Of a stretch of DNA of 64,000 nt, positions 39,999 to 50,467 are shown piece by piece. This DNA comes from Erigeron canadensis (lineage: Eukaryota; Streptophyta; Magnoliopsida; Asterales; Asteraceae). The translations under genes were made by a program, and so were the position numbers. The stretch is taken from NCBI RefSeq assembly GCF_010389155.1, contig NC_057768.1, positions 15,807,664-15,871,663 of the forward strand. Direction: 5' to 3'. Under the pieces are notes generated by a model, which had not been told where the DNA came from, ran no database searches, and saw only the letters and a list, made by a program, of their open reading frames with translations. Numbering within the stretch: position 1 is the stretch's first letter; the number at the start of each line of letters is the position of its first letter.

Positions 39999-40486
39999 TA
40001 TTGCTTCTTGGAATATTCTTTATCAGTTTGTGCTATATTGGAGTCACATTTGGCTTCAATTCATGTTGATAGGATCTGTTCTAATGTGCTCTGGAAATGG
40101 AGCTGGACGAATAATGGTAATTTGTGTTCTAAAGGAACACGGGTTATTGTTGGTTGGGATCCGGATAAGGTAGATGTTATGGTTGTTTCTCAGTCTGACC
40201 AAATTGTGCATACTCAAATTTGTTGCAAAAGTGCTAAGAAAATGTTTTTTTGTTCTTTTGTGTATGCACATAATCATTATTCTGATCGTCGTGATCTTTG
40301 GAATAATTTGTCCTTACACAAACACTTTGTTCGAGGTTGAGCATGGTGTATTCTTGGAGATTATAATGCTTCGTTATTTCTTGAGGATAAATCTGAAGGT
40401 GCTTCGGGTGTGGACAAATCTTTGAGATAATTCAGAGATTGTGTTAAGGAAATTCAGATGTTTGATGTGAAGAGTTTTGGTTTGCA
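39991..40486 (+). pseudogene. LINE D ORF2 start: AP-endonuclease part
   Basis: ATG 39991 gives MFNIASWNI, then a short deletion and frame change to LSVCAILESHLASIHVDRIC, GTRVIVGWDPDK, FFCSFVYAHNHYSDRRDLW and CILGDYNASLFLED, the endonuclease that nicks target DNA. Stops occur at 40340 and 40429. The frame is interrupted at 40486 by LINE E and resumes for a few codons after 43367. Confidence 0.8.
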
Positions 40487-40989
40487 AAGGGTTATATGTT
40501 CGGAAAGTGTTATCAACTAATCAATCCCTATTCTCTCTCTCTCTAATATGGGCGATCTCCTCCTTCCTCTCCTGATCTAATTTAATTGAACTTTTATGTA
40601 TTTTTCTTCATGATTTTGCTATGGATTCCTCCATACATGATTATGATTGAAGATTCCTGCTTAAGGTTGATTTTTTAGGTTTTTTTTTTCTTTGTGATCG
40701 TCCATATTAGATTAGGGTTTCTGTTCTGATCGAATTTCCCTTCCTAGCGACCTGTTTGTTTTCTTCTGGTTTTTTAGGGTTACACCTGATCGCGGCTACC
40801 TTTGTAGTTTAGCTAGATCGCTGGTGCATCTCTAACGGATTTAGGGTTTTCATACAGTTTCTAGGATTAGGGTTTCGTTTTTGTTCTTCACGTAGTTACT
40901 TGTTTCGCTTGTTCCTGGTGCTGTTCGTTTTGCCCTTGTTTCTGTTCGCTGGTTGTCTTATTGGTTTGATGATCGATATAGAGAGAGGT

Positions 40990-42531
40990 GTATGAATAAT
41001 TCTTCTGAGTTCTCCGATATCCATAGTTTTCGTGCTAAGTTAAATGTTCTGAAATCTTCTTTTGAGAATTCTGGTGATATGGGTAAGAATAAAAAGAAGC
41101 ATAATGGTTCTCCATCACCAAACAAAACTCCAGTTCCTTCTTCTAGTGGTGATGGGAACCAAAATACAAGTAGGTCGTCTCCTTTGACGCATGGTGATGA
41201 TGGTAACCTAAAGGGAAACATGCCATCGAAGGTTTCTGATGATAAGATTCAAAACCCTTAGGTAGTTGTGAACCCTAAGTTTGATGGTGATGGTTTGGCT
41301 AATAAAATCCCTAATTCTGATGTTAATGAACAAAATATAATTTTCTTTTGCTCCTAGCCAACCTGTTCCACTTGTTTACGATATTAATCAAGCTTCCGTA
41401 AATTCTGATAAGGATGTGCAAGGAAAAGAATACCTCACTCATGGATATCCCTCTTTTACTCCGGAACTTGATAAACAAGCTAAACATGTAAAGTTTGCTG
41501 AACCTGTACAAAATTCGCAGTTGTCTGGAAAACAGCCGGTTGGTTTGAAACAGATAAAACATGTGATGAGCCTCTTGAGTCGAGTAAAGGTACATCCACC
41601 TCATATGTAGCTAAACTTAAAGTTGGTTCAATCAAGAAAGTTGTAAATCTTCGCAAGATTGAAGATATAGTGAGCATGCTGATGTTTATGTAGTGCTACC
41701 AAAAGAATCTGTCAGAATTGTTCAAGATAAGTTTGCAAATACGCTTTTTGGCTATTTTTTGGGTGATAGGTTGGCGTATCCCGTTGTTGAGTATTTTGTC
41801 AAAACAAATTAGGCAAAATTTGGACTACAAAAAATTATGATGAACTCAAATGGATTATTTTTCTTCAAATTTTCTGATAAAAAAGGTGTGCATGAGGTGC
41901 TTGAAGGGGGGCCTTGGTTGATTCGTAATATTCCCATTTTTCTTAATATATGGTCTCCAAATGCTACACTTAGGAAGGAAGATATTAAGAATGTTGCTGT
42001 TTGGATAAAGATTCATAGCGTCCCAATTGTTGCCTATACCGATGATGGTCTAAGTATGATTGCATCAAAACTTGGTACCCAAAAGTTGCTTGACACCTAC
42101 ATGTGTACTGATTCTTGGGGTTGAAGTAGTTATGCACGTGCTTTGATAGAGATCTCGGCCTCATTAGACTTCAAGAAAGAATTATCGATTGCTATTCTGG
42201 TTCTTGATGGGGATGGATATACCAAGGAAACTATGCAGGTGGAATATGAGTGGAAACCCCCGAGGTGTGTACACTGTTGTGTATCTGGCCATCATTCAAA
42301 TGAATGTCAAAAAACCCTCAGACAAATAAACAAAAAACAAAAGTTGATGAAGAGGGTTTCACTGAGGTGGTTGGGAAAAAAGAAACAAATCGAAACCAGG
42401 TTTTCAAGTGAATAAACAGAAGCCAAAGTTTGAATACCGGCCGGTGGCTAAACCAAAAACTAATGCAGCCGAAGTAAGTACTTCTAAAGTGCCGGTTCCT
42501 ACAAAAAACTATTATAATGTCTTAACTGATT
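40990..42531 (+). pseudogene. LINE E ORF1
   Basis: The leader (40487-40989) has TC-rich and TAGGGTTT words. The likely start is ATG 40990 (MNNSSEFSDIHSFRAKL). There follow KNKKKHNGSPSPNKTP, VVLPKESVRIVQDKFANTLF (frame broken), GDRLAYPVVEYFVKT, FFFKFSDKKGVHEVLEGGPW, IFLNIWSPNATLRKED, AVWIKIHSVPIVAYTDDG, DSWG with a stop at 42122, and the zinc knuckle CVHCCVSGHHSNEC near 42268-42310. At least three stops or frameshifts. Confidence 0.85.
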
Positions 42532-43137
42532 ATGGGGATGGATCCATCGGCTGTGGTTTGGAACACATTAAGACAACAACACCCAATGGCGGAATGGGCG
42601 TATGCTGTTTGGTTCAAACAAATGATACCAAGGCATTCGTTCTTAGTATGGCTGATTTTCCTTCAAAAACTAAACACCCAAGATAAAGTCATGAAATGGA
42701 GTGCGGGAGGAAATATGAATTTCAACCTTGTTTGCTGTCCTCTTTGTCAACTAGGGCCGGATTCACATAATCATTTGTTTTTTTATTGTTCTTATTCTTC
42801 ACAGGTTTGGAAGTCTATCAGGCATCCGGCTCAATTGCAAGACATCCAACCAAAATGGGAGGAAATTGTTAAATGGCTGATTTCAAAGGGGAAGTCTAAT
42901 TCGGCCAAAACTGTGATTGGGAAACTATTGATTGCTGCTTTGGCATATTTCATTTGGCAAGAAAGAAATAGAAGACTTTTCTCTAATAAGGCACGATCTG
43001 TGATGCAGCTCAATGATATTATTGCTACTACTGTTCGTATGAAGCTTGTTACTTTACGATTCAAGAATACAACACAAGCTAATCGATTGGTTGAAGCTTG
43101 GAATGTGCCGCGGCAGTTGGTGATCTATGATGCATAA
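42532..43137 (+). CDS. LINE E ORF2 C-terminal piece (201 codons, open)
   Basis: Open frame from a junction near 42540 to TAA 43137: AVVWNTLRQQHPMAEWAYAV, SFLVWLIFLQKLNTQDKVMK, zinc-binding CCPLCQLGPDSHNHLF, then AALAYFIWQERNRRLFSNK and RLVEAWNVPRQLVIYDA. It is what is left of ORF2 after deletion of endonuclease and RT and has no stop of its own. It may not be translated, as no ORF2 start is present, although ATG 42532 lies in frame. Confidence 0.7.
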   Translation: MGMDPSAVVWNTLRQQHPMAEWAYAVWFKQMIPRHSFLVWLIFLQKLNTQDKVMKWSAGGNMNFNLVCCPLCQLGPDSHNHLFFYCSYSSQVWKSIRHPAQLQDIQPKWEEIVKWLISKGKSNSAKTVIGKLLIAALAYFIWQERNRRLFSNKARSVMQLNDIIATTVRMKLVTLRFKNTTQANRLVEAWNVPRQLVIYDA

Positions 43138-43234
43138 TGGAGTGCTTGGAATAATTCATTTAGTGTCTAGTTGCAATTATCTATTGTATTTCTAGATAGT
43201 GTGGCTAGTTAATTAATTGTGGTAGTTTTGATTA

Positions 43235-43287
43235 CATATGTATGGCATGTCGTACGTATGAATTAGTATAGTATCTCAACCATACTA
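43235..43287 (+). other. paired stem-loops in the LINE E 3' UTR
   Basis: First: CATATGTA (43235-43242) and TACGTATG (43253-43260), with one G-U pair, around TGGCATGTCG. Second: TAGTAT (43269-43274) and ATACTA (43282-43287). Both stems differ in sequence from those of LINEs C, I and J. Confidence 0.65.
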
Positions 43288-43350
43288 CTTGTTTTGTAAT
43301 GTTTTTTTGGTGATGCTATAAAATTTACAGGGGTATACCCATTAACCAAA

Positions 43351-43394
43351 AAGAGTTTTGGTTTGCATTATACTTGAAATCAAAAGTGATGTCA
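43351..43394 (+). pseudogene. LINE D ORF2 remnant after LINE E
   Basis: Second TSD copy plus a few codons (YT-NQK) of the endonuclease, then the gypsy F LTR. Confidence 0.65.
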
Positions 43395-43990
43395 AATTCC
43401 CAGGGTTAAGGCTGAGTCAACTCACAAAAACACAAGCATAGTAGAGTTAAAACTATTTTTATTAGACTTTCTGGATTTTATAACAAAACACACCCAATAA
43501 GAATAAATAGTATAGCAACAATAAATCAGTGGAAATAAACTTAAACAAGAACAACAAGATAAAATAAACAAGGATATATAAGAATCTAAAACTCGACTTG
43601 TAAAGGATTGAACCACCATAATCAAATACAAGAAACAAAACCACCACTATAATTGATAAAGGCTGAGCCACCACAAATACAGATAAAATTAATGAAGATT
43701 TTAAGATCTCACCATAATAATCTATAAAGGTAAAGCCACCGAGATTTTTGATAAGGGAACCACTTCCAACCACCAAGATCAAAGATCCGTAGTAGATTTT
43801 CAAATGAATAGAATTCAGCTCTATCAAACTTTTCATAAAACACACTCTGATTTTTTAAATAGAAGGCAGCCTCTATTTATAAAGGAAATACAAGAGACAA
43901 AGAATATTCTACCCTACACAACTAGTACTTATAAATCAACCAATACGAATAAAGAACACAATTTGTAGCTGCAGGGTAGTGGTTCAACCT
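43395..43990 (-). mobile_element. gypsy F 3' LTR, truncated at its start
   Basis: Minus-strand LTR related to LTR A (1223-1955): TATA box CTATAAATAG-like near 43873-43882, framed TGGTGG/CCTTTAT leader repeats near 43600-43800, and end phrase GTGAGTTGACTCAGCC. The LTR start is missing: RT sequence joins it inside a CCACTACCCTGCAG motif, consistent with a deletion at short homology. Confidence 0.75.
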
Positions 43991-46220
43991 TGGATGGATC
44001 CATAGAAACGCCCTCCTTAGAAACCACATAGCCCAAAAATACAACACTACTAACCATAAAATTACATTTCTCTAACTTGCCATAGAGTTGGTGTCTTCTT
44101 AACAGCTCAAACACAACTTTCAAATGTTCCAGGTGTTCCTTCTCAGACTGAGAATAAACCAGGATATCATCTCAAATATGATGGTAGCAACTTCTCAAAT
44201 CTATTTTTGAAAATACACTAGACCCATGCAACTCATCAAGCATATCATCCAATCTAAGAATAAGATATCTATACTTGATAGTGATCTTATTGATGACCCT
44301 GATATCAACAAACATACGCATAGAACCATCTTTCTTTGGTACCAATAAAGCTGGAACAAAACAAGGACTCATGCTAGCTCGAACATAGCCTTTAGCAATC
44401 AGCTCATCTACTTAATTTTGTAACTCATTAGTCTCATTAGGGGAGCATCTATAGGCAGCTATACTAGGAAGAATTGACCCTGGGATCAGGTCAATATGAT
44501 GCTCAATCCCTCTAATAGCTAGTAAACCAGCAGGTAAAGGTCTAACTACACTAGGGACTTCTTCACACTCCTTATCTTCACTATTTTCAAGCATAAGTAA
44601 CAGCAAAACAAAAGTACCTCTGTCTAATTCCTTTTCAACATCAGCTAGACTCATAAATAAAGATCTATCAGCCCTAGTACTTGACTCAGTCTTAATAATC
44701 TCATTGGGTTTTAAAGATGTCAGTGTGACATTCTTCCCATTAATAAACATAGAATAAATATTTAAGTGACCATTGAGGTACACATACTTATCATATAACC
44801 AAGGCCTACCAAACAGTAAACGACAAGCATCCATAGGCACAACATCACAAGTAACTTCATCTTGATAAACAACACCAATAGAAAAAGGAATAACTACTTG
44901 GCGATTAACTTTTACCTTATTGCCTGGGCTGAGCCATTGTAGTTTGTATGGGTGTTGGTGCTTGGTAGTTGAGAGACCCAGCTTGTCCACCATATAGGTA
45001 GATGCAACATTAGTACAGCTTCCTCCATCAATAATCAGACTGCACACCTTTCCTTTAATAGTGCAACTTGAATGAAAAATGTTTTCCCTTTGAGCTTTAT
45101 TATCAGAAGCTTCATTAGCTTGCATTACTCTTCTAATTACCAACATGTCACCAACATCAGCTTCAACAAACTCTTCTTCATTAGGATTTTCATCATAAGT
45201 ACACTTATCTTCATACTCAGCTTCAGCCTTCGATTCTTCAACTTTTTTTAGTGTGAGAGCCCTCAGATTAAGACACTCAGCATGGAAATGTCCATACCTA
45301 TGACACTTGAAACATCTCTTCTTAGGCACTTTGCCTCCTTGGACCCTTCTCCGACCTTCTCTTTTCCAGAATTAACTTCTTTAAAGATAGGGTTCTTGGC
45401 AGGTACAACAGGTTTAGGAATGGACTTGTAGGCTGACTTCTTCTTTATTTGCTTCTCAAGCTAAATGGCCAGCTTGCAAGCACCTTCGAATGTCCACACA
45501 GGCTGCAACTCCATCTTCTCAATAATCTAGGAATTCAGACCATCCATGAATCTTGCAATAGTATGCTCTTCAGCTTCCTTCACTCTTGTGCTGATCTTTA
45601 GCTGTTCAAACTTCTTTATATACTCCAAAACCTCCTTACTTCCTTGTTTCAAGTTGTTCATATGAATATACAACTCTTGCTTACAAGCTTGAGGAACAAA
45701 CCTCTTCTGCATAACCTCCTTCAGCTTTGACCAGGTCTTGACTTTGATTTTACCCTTATACTCTCTTTCACCCTTTATGGTCTTCATACCAAGCTGATGC
45801 ATACTTACTCAGCTTCATAACGGCAACCTTAAAACCTTTTCTGTCATCATATCCCTTAATTTCCATAATTCTGTCCATAATCTGAACCCATTTAAAGTAA
45901 TCTTCTGGTTAGAAGAACCAACAAAATCTAGTGGGTCTACCTTAATATCTTTAACATCAACCTTATGCCTCCTATGCTTCCTCCTTGGCTGACTGGAAGT
46001 ATCAGACCTGCTAGAAGATCTAGGAGTAGTATCAGATCCAAGACTAAGGTCTTGGGAACCATAACCCGTTTAACTAACAGCAACATTCTCTATATAACCT
46101 CACACCATCATTTTCTAACAGATTTACAACCCTTGCAAGCTGTTCTTGGAGAGCTTCGATCCATCTATACTTTCTAAGATTATGAGCTTCTTCCAAAGTC
46201 ATATTTCTTCTAAAAGCCAT
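43991..46220 (-). pseudogene. gypsy F gag-pol, internally deleted
   Basis: Starts at ATG 46220 (MAFRRNMTLEEAHNLRKYRW). Gag follows with VKTWSKLKEVMQKRFVPQAC and HTIARFMDGLNS, then the zinc knuckle CFKCHRYGHFHAEC near 45310-45270. The protease region has IIDGGSCTNVASTYMVDKLG and LLFGRPWLYDKY (open 45329-44412). RT begins IRGIEHHIDLIPG, then [20 protein letters not shown] and [14 protein letters not shown]; there a deletion joins directly to DDILVYSQSEKEHLEHL and LGYVVSKEGVSMDPSKVE. RNase H and integrase are absent. Several stops. The DGGSCTNVAS protease suggests a CRM/Reina-like chromovirus. Confidence 0.85.
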
Positions 46221-46300
46221 ACTTTTACAAAGGAAACTCAAAACAACTTTCAAACAACACAACCCCAAGGACAAAAAGATTCAGAAACCCTTTTGAACCT

Positions 46301-46313
46301 GTCTTTGATACCA
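46301..46313 (-). other. gypsy F primer binding site
   Basis: Sense TGGTATCAAAGAC, matching initiator Met tRNA with one mismatch (A for G), just inside the 5' LTR end. Confidence 0.8.
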
Positions 46314-46319
46314 ATCTAA

Positions 46320-46591
46320 TGTGAAATACTCAGAGTTAGACTGAGTCAACTCACAAAACACAAGCACATCGGAATTAAAACTGTTTTTTTAAATGAGTTT
46401 TTGGATTATGTAACAAAACACATCCAAGCTAACTATAAGAACAAATAGTACAACCATAATAAAACAGTGGAATTAAACTGAAACAAGAACAAATAAACAA
46501 GGATAGATAAGAATCTAATACTTGACTCGTAATGGACTGAACCACCATAATCAAGTACAGGAAACACTCCAAAACCACCACTATATTAGAT
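46320..46591 (-). mobile_element. gypsy F 5' LTR, only the last ~270 bp
   Basis: Sense end GAGTTGACTCAGTCTAACTC...TTTCACA. The rest of the LTR is cut away by LTR1, which starts at 46592 in the opposite orientation. Confidence 0.75.
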
Positions 46592-47647
46592 TGATGCAGA
46601 GGTGTCCAAGTTTACTGAACTGGAGAAACCAACTGAGCTGAAGAAGTTAAGTGATGTGGAGAAAACTGGCCAGATAATACCATCAGAACAAGCAATGTTG
46701 ATTCTGCCAGCTGTCGTCCATTTTAGACAAGTATTTACTGCACCAGCCCAGTCACCAGTTGTAACATTACTCCAGTGGCAAGGGTCTCTACATGTTACAA
46801 GTAGTGGTTCAGTAAAACTTTCCAGAAGTCCACTAGAGGAGTTTCCAGAATCTCTCCAGTGACCAACTCCAGTCCAGTCTACTGAAAGGCGCTCCAGATG
46901 AAATCTCCAATGGAGTTCCAGATTGTATTTCCAGTTTTCCAATAAAGTCTGTCTCGTGTGGTGGGGACCAATAAAGAAGGAATGATAGCTGTTGAAAGGA
47001 AGGAAGGTGTGACAACGTTAATCCTAACGGTGTGAGGGCCCTTTTCAAGAAGGAATCTTTCTAAAAGCTTTGTGTGTCTCTTTCCTAATGGTGGAATAAT
47101 TAGTGGCTGTCCCCATGATAAAATTTAGTGGTTGTCCTTTGCCCAAGACACCATTTTATTATTTTATTATTATTTCAATAACACCTAGGAAATAGTATTA
47201 TCTATAAATAGGGGTTGTATTTCTCATTGCAAGGGGATTATGTTGTTGAATGAAATTAATAGAGCAACCTCTATTTCTTATCCAAAATCTTCATTTACCT
47301 TTATAGATCTTTGATCTTGGTGGTTTGGAGTGATCTCTTTATCTATATTTGTGGTGGTTCGTCCTTCATCAAATATAGTGGTGAGATCTTAAATCTTTGA
47401 TTCCTTTATTTGTGTTTATGGTTGCTAGACCTTTATCAAACATAGTGGTGGGTTGGAGTATTTCCTTTATCCGTGATTCCGGTGGCTTGGCCTTTACGAA
47501 TCTTGGTGGTGGATTCTTTTATCTATCATTTTATTTATCGTCATGTTTTGTTGTTTATTTCAAAAAATCCAGAAAAATACCAAAAATATATAATTGCATT
47601 TTGTTTAGTTTCCGTTGTGTTTGAATTATTGCATGTTTTACGCATCA
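46592..47647 (+). mobile_element. gypsy G LTR1 (1,056 bp)
   Basis: Ends TGATGC...GCATCA, a 6-bp terminal inverted repeat. TATA box CTATAAATAG at 47212-47221. A coding-like U3 frame (46593-46860) reads PSEQAMLILPAVVHFRQVF. Framed inverted arms lie in the leader (47343-47378 and beyond). A degraded primer site (CGTATCAGAGAC) follows at about 47653. Confidence 0.9.
47343..47378 (+). repeat. framed inverted arms in LTR1
   Basis: CTATATTTG (47343-47351), 18-nt loop, CAAATATAG (47370-47378): perfect 9-bp arms. A weaker second unit (47410-47445) and a GATTC/GAATC third unit (47475-47502) follow. Confidence 0.8.
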
Positions 47648-47797
47648 AATTTCGTATCAGAGACAGGTTTGAAATAGGTTTCTTAATCTTTTTATCCGTG
47701 GGTTTTGTTATCTTGTTTGTTGGGTCAGAGTAGATCTGTTGGGATTGTGGTTTGTTTGTCTAAATCTGTTATTGTTGGTGTTATTTGTTGAATATCA

Positions 47798-48262
47798 ATG
47801 GCTTATAGAAGATATATGACTCTAGAAGAAGCGCATAATGCTATGAGGGATAGGTATTGAAGATCTACAAGAAACACTTGGTAGAGTTATTAACCTATTA
47901 GAAGATGGTGGTTTAAGGTAGAATAGAGAACGTGTTGTAGGTGAAAGAGATGATGAGTCTCAAGGACCTAGTGAGAGATCTGAAAACACCCCCAGATCTT
48001 CTAGTGATTCTGATGAGTCTAATTAATCTCGAAGGAGGAATAAGGTTGATGACACGAAAGATATCAAGATAGATCCACCAGATTTCATTTGATCTTCTAA
48101 CCCAGAAGAGTTCTTTGAATGGGTTCAGGTGATGGATAGAATAATGGAAATAAAAGGTTATGATGATAAGAATAGTTTTAAAGTTGCCATTATTAGGCTG
48201 AAAAAGTATGCTTTATCCTGGTATGACAATATGAAATCTGAAAGAGAATATAAAGGTAAAAG
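47798..48262 (+). pseudogene. gypsy G gag, copy 1, cut by LTR2
   Basis: ATG 47798 starts MAYRRYMTLEEAHNAMRD; stops and frameshifts follow, then NPEEFFEWVQVMDRIMEIKG and VAIIRLKKYALSWYDNMKSE. It ends in YKGK at 48262, where LTR2 begins; the second gag copy continues past this point. Confidence 0.85.
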
Positions 48263-49275
48263 TGATGCGGAAATGGCAAGGCTCAATGAACTAGTAGGCA
48301 CCAGTGAACTGGAGAATATAAATAATCTGAAAGAAAGTGAACTGGTTATGCCATCTGAACAAGCCATGTTGATTCTATCAGCAGTGGCTCATTTTAGACA
48401 AGTCTTCACTGAACCAGTCCAGTCTCCAGTGATAACACTTCTCCAGTGGAAGGGAGTTCCAGTGACAATAAGCCCTGACGCGCTAGTAAACTCCACTGAA
48501 GCACTCCAGTGGTACTGAAGCACTCCAGATGAATGCTCCAGATTTATATTTCAGTTTCCAAGTAATAGAATGGTTCTGAAGTCACGTGTCTGATGGACCC
48601 AATAAGAGAAGGTAGATGACAGCTGTGATAAAGACCAAAAAAAGGAGCGTGTGACAACGTTATTTCTAATGGTTTGTGGGCCCGGCTGCAAAAGGAATAT
48701 TTCTAGAAGCTTTATGTGTGCTCTTTCTATTGGTCCATTTTGTTAGTGGTTGTCCCCACCATGTGCCAGCCTTTTAGTTATTTTATTTTCTTATTATTTT
48801 TATTATAATTTCGATGATTCCTAGGCAGGTAGTTATCTATAAATAGGGGATCATTTTCCTTGTAAGAACTTAAGTTATGTTGAATTGAATGAAATTAATG
48901 GAGCAGCCTCTATTTCTTCCAAAATCTTCATTTACCTTTATGGATCTTTGATCTTGGTTGTTTGGAGTGGCCCCTTTATCTATATTTGTGGTGACTTGTT
49001 CTTTATCAAATATAGTGGTGAGGTCTTAAATCTTTGATTCCTTTATCTGTGTTTGTGGTGGCTAGACCTTTATCAAACATAGTGGTGGGTTGGAGTGTTT
49101 CCTTTATCCTTGATTCCGGTGGCTTAGCCTTTACGAGTCTTGGTGGTGGATTCTTTATCTATCATTTTTACTTTTATTGTTTTGTTTATTGTTTGTTTTC
49201 ATATAAAATCAGAAAATACCAAAAATAGTTGTTTTAAATTCCGCTGTGCTTAGTTTTCGCGTGATTTACGCATCA
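48263..49275 (+). mobile_element. gypsy G LTR2 (1,013 bp)
   Basis: TGATGC...GCATCA ends. TATA box CTATAAATAG at 48838-48847. The U3 frame reads on from gag copy 1: VMPSEQAMLILSAVAHFRQV, TEPVQSPVITLLQWKG. Framed arms: CTATATTTG 48980-48988 with CAAATATAG 49007-49015; CTGTGTTTG 49047-49055 with CAAACATAG 49074-49082. Most likely the 5' LTR of a second element inserted in the gag of the first; candidate TSD aaaag at 48258-48262, whose partner is not visible. Confidence 0.9.
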
Positions 49276-49278
49276 AAT

Positions 49279-49290
49279 TGGTATCAGAGA
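49279..49290 (+). other. gypsy G primer binding site
   Basis: TGGTATCAGAGA, initiator Met tRNA complement with one end mismatch, three bases after LTR2. Confidence 0.85.
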
Positions 49291-49392
49291 CAGGTTGGAA
49301 AAAAGGTTTCTTAATCTTTTTGTCTGTGGGTTTTGTTGTTTGGTTTTCTATTGTTTAGATATGTTATTGTTGAGTTTGATTGTTAAGTATTA

Positions 49393-50467
49393 ATGGCTTA
49401 TAGAAGAAATATGACATTAGAAGAAGCTCATAATGCTAGGAGAGATAAGCTGATTGAAGATCTACAAGAAACACTTGGTACGGTTGTTAATCTGTTAGAA
49501 GATGGTGGTTTAAGGTTCAATAGGGAATGTGTTGTAGGTAAAAGGAATGATGAATCTCCAGATGAGTCTAGATCCTCTAGTGATTTTAATGATGGGTCTA
49601 ATCAGTCTAGAAGAAGGCATAGGAGACATAAGGATGATACTAAAGATATCCACCAGATTTTATTGGTTCTTCAAATCCTGAAGAGTTCTTTGAATGGGTT
49701 CAGGTGATGGATAGAATAATGGAGATAAAAGGGTATGATGATAAGAAACTCTTTAAGGTTGCCATTATTAGGTTGAAAAAGTATGTTTCATCCTGGTATG
49801 ATAATATGAAAGATGAAAGGAATTATAAAGGGAAAAGCAGAATCAAGACCTGGTCCAAACTGAAGAAAGTTATGCAGAAGAGATTTGTTCCCCAGTCGTA
49901 CAAGCAAGATCAATATCTTCAGATGAACAATCTAAAGCAAGGCTTAAAAGAAGTTGTGGAGTATATCAGAGAATTCGAGCAACTGAAGACTCGAACTGGT
50001 GTGAAAGAAGCTGAAGAACATACTATTGCCAGATTCCTTGGTAGGTTGAATGCATCTATTACTGAGAAGATAGAATTGCAGCCCATCTGGACATATGAAG
50101 GTGCTTGCAAATTGGCTCTCCAGATTGAGAAGCAACTGAAGAAGTTGGTCCAGTACAAGCCTTTTACTAAGACTTCTTCCAGTTCTAGTCAACCAGTTAG
50201 TTAACCAGTTTTGAAGCCCAGTACAACTGGTCAACAATCCTTCAGAGTCAAAGAAAAGGAAACTGGAGGATTCAAGGAGCCAGTTGGAAAAAAATGTTTT
50301 AAGTGTCATGGTTTTGGTCACTTCCAGGCACAGTGTCCTAACCAGCGAGCACTCACTACTAAAGAGATTGAAAGCTTACCAGATGTTGACATTGAAGAAG
50401 ACGAACCAGTGTATGATGAAGATGAAACTGAAGAGACATGCATAGGTGCAGATGCTGGAGAGATGCT
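49393..50467 (+). pseudogene. gypsy G gag, copy 2
   Basis: ATG 49393 (MAYRRNMTLEEAHNARRDKL); a frameshift near 49660 leads into VQVMDRIMEIKGYDDKKLFK, the Retrotrans_gag domain (KTWSKLKKVMQKRFVPQSYK, YLQMNNLKQGLKEVVEYIRE, HTIARFLGRLNASI), a TAA at 50202-50204, then the zinc knuckle CFKCHGFGHFQAQC near 50296-50340 and an acidic DVDIEEDEPVYDEDETEE stretch. It is cut at about 50467 by a T1-type LTR, so protease and pol are missing. Confidence 0.9.

Larger units (their letters stand above)
40487..43350 (+). mobile_element. LINE E, internally deleted LINE (2,864 bp)
   Basis: Complete ends: leader from 40487, ORF1, the last ~200 codons of ORF2, 3' UTR with paired stem-loops and the terminal GGGGTATACCCATTAACCAAA. 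It is flanked by a perfect 17-bp TSD aagagttttggtttgca (40470-40486 and 43351-43367); removal restores the FGLQ-TWNQK endonuclease frame of LINE D. Endonuclease and RT are missing entirely, so this is a non-autonomous derivative about half the length of LINE J. Confidence 0.9.

Noticed and set aside
47397..47624. Recurrent small ORFs with VARPLSNIVVGWS in the gypsy LTRs (also 49034, 60489, 63723)
   Set aside because: They recur because the LTR leader repeats are conserved as nucleic acid; frames are not held between families and no start context stands out.
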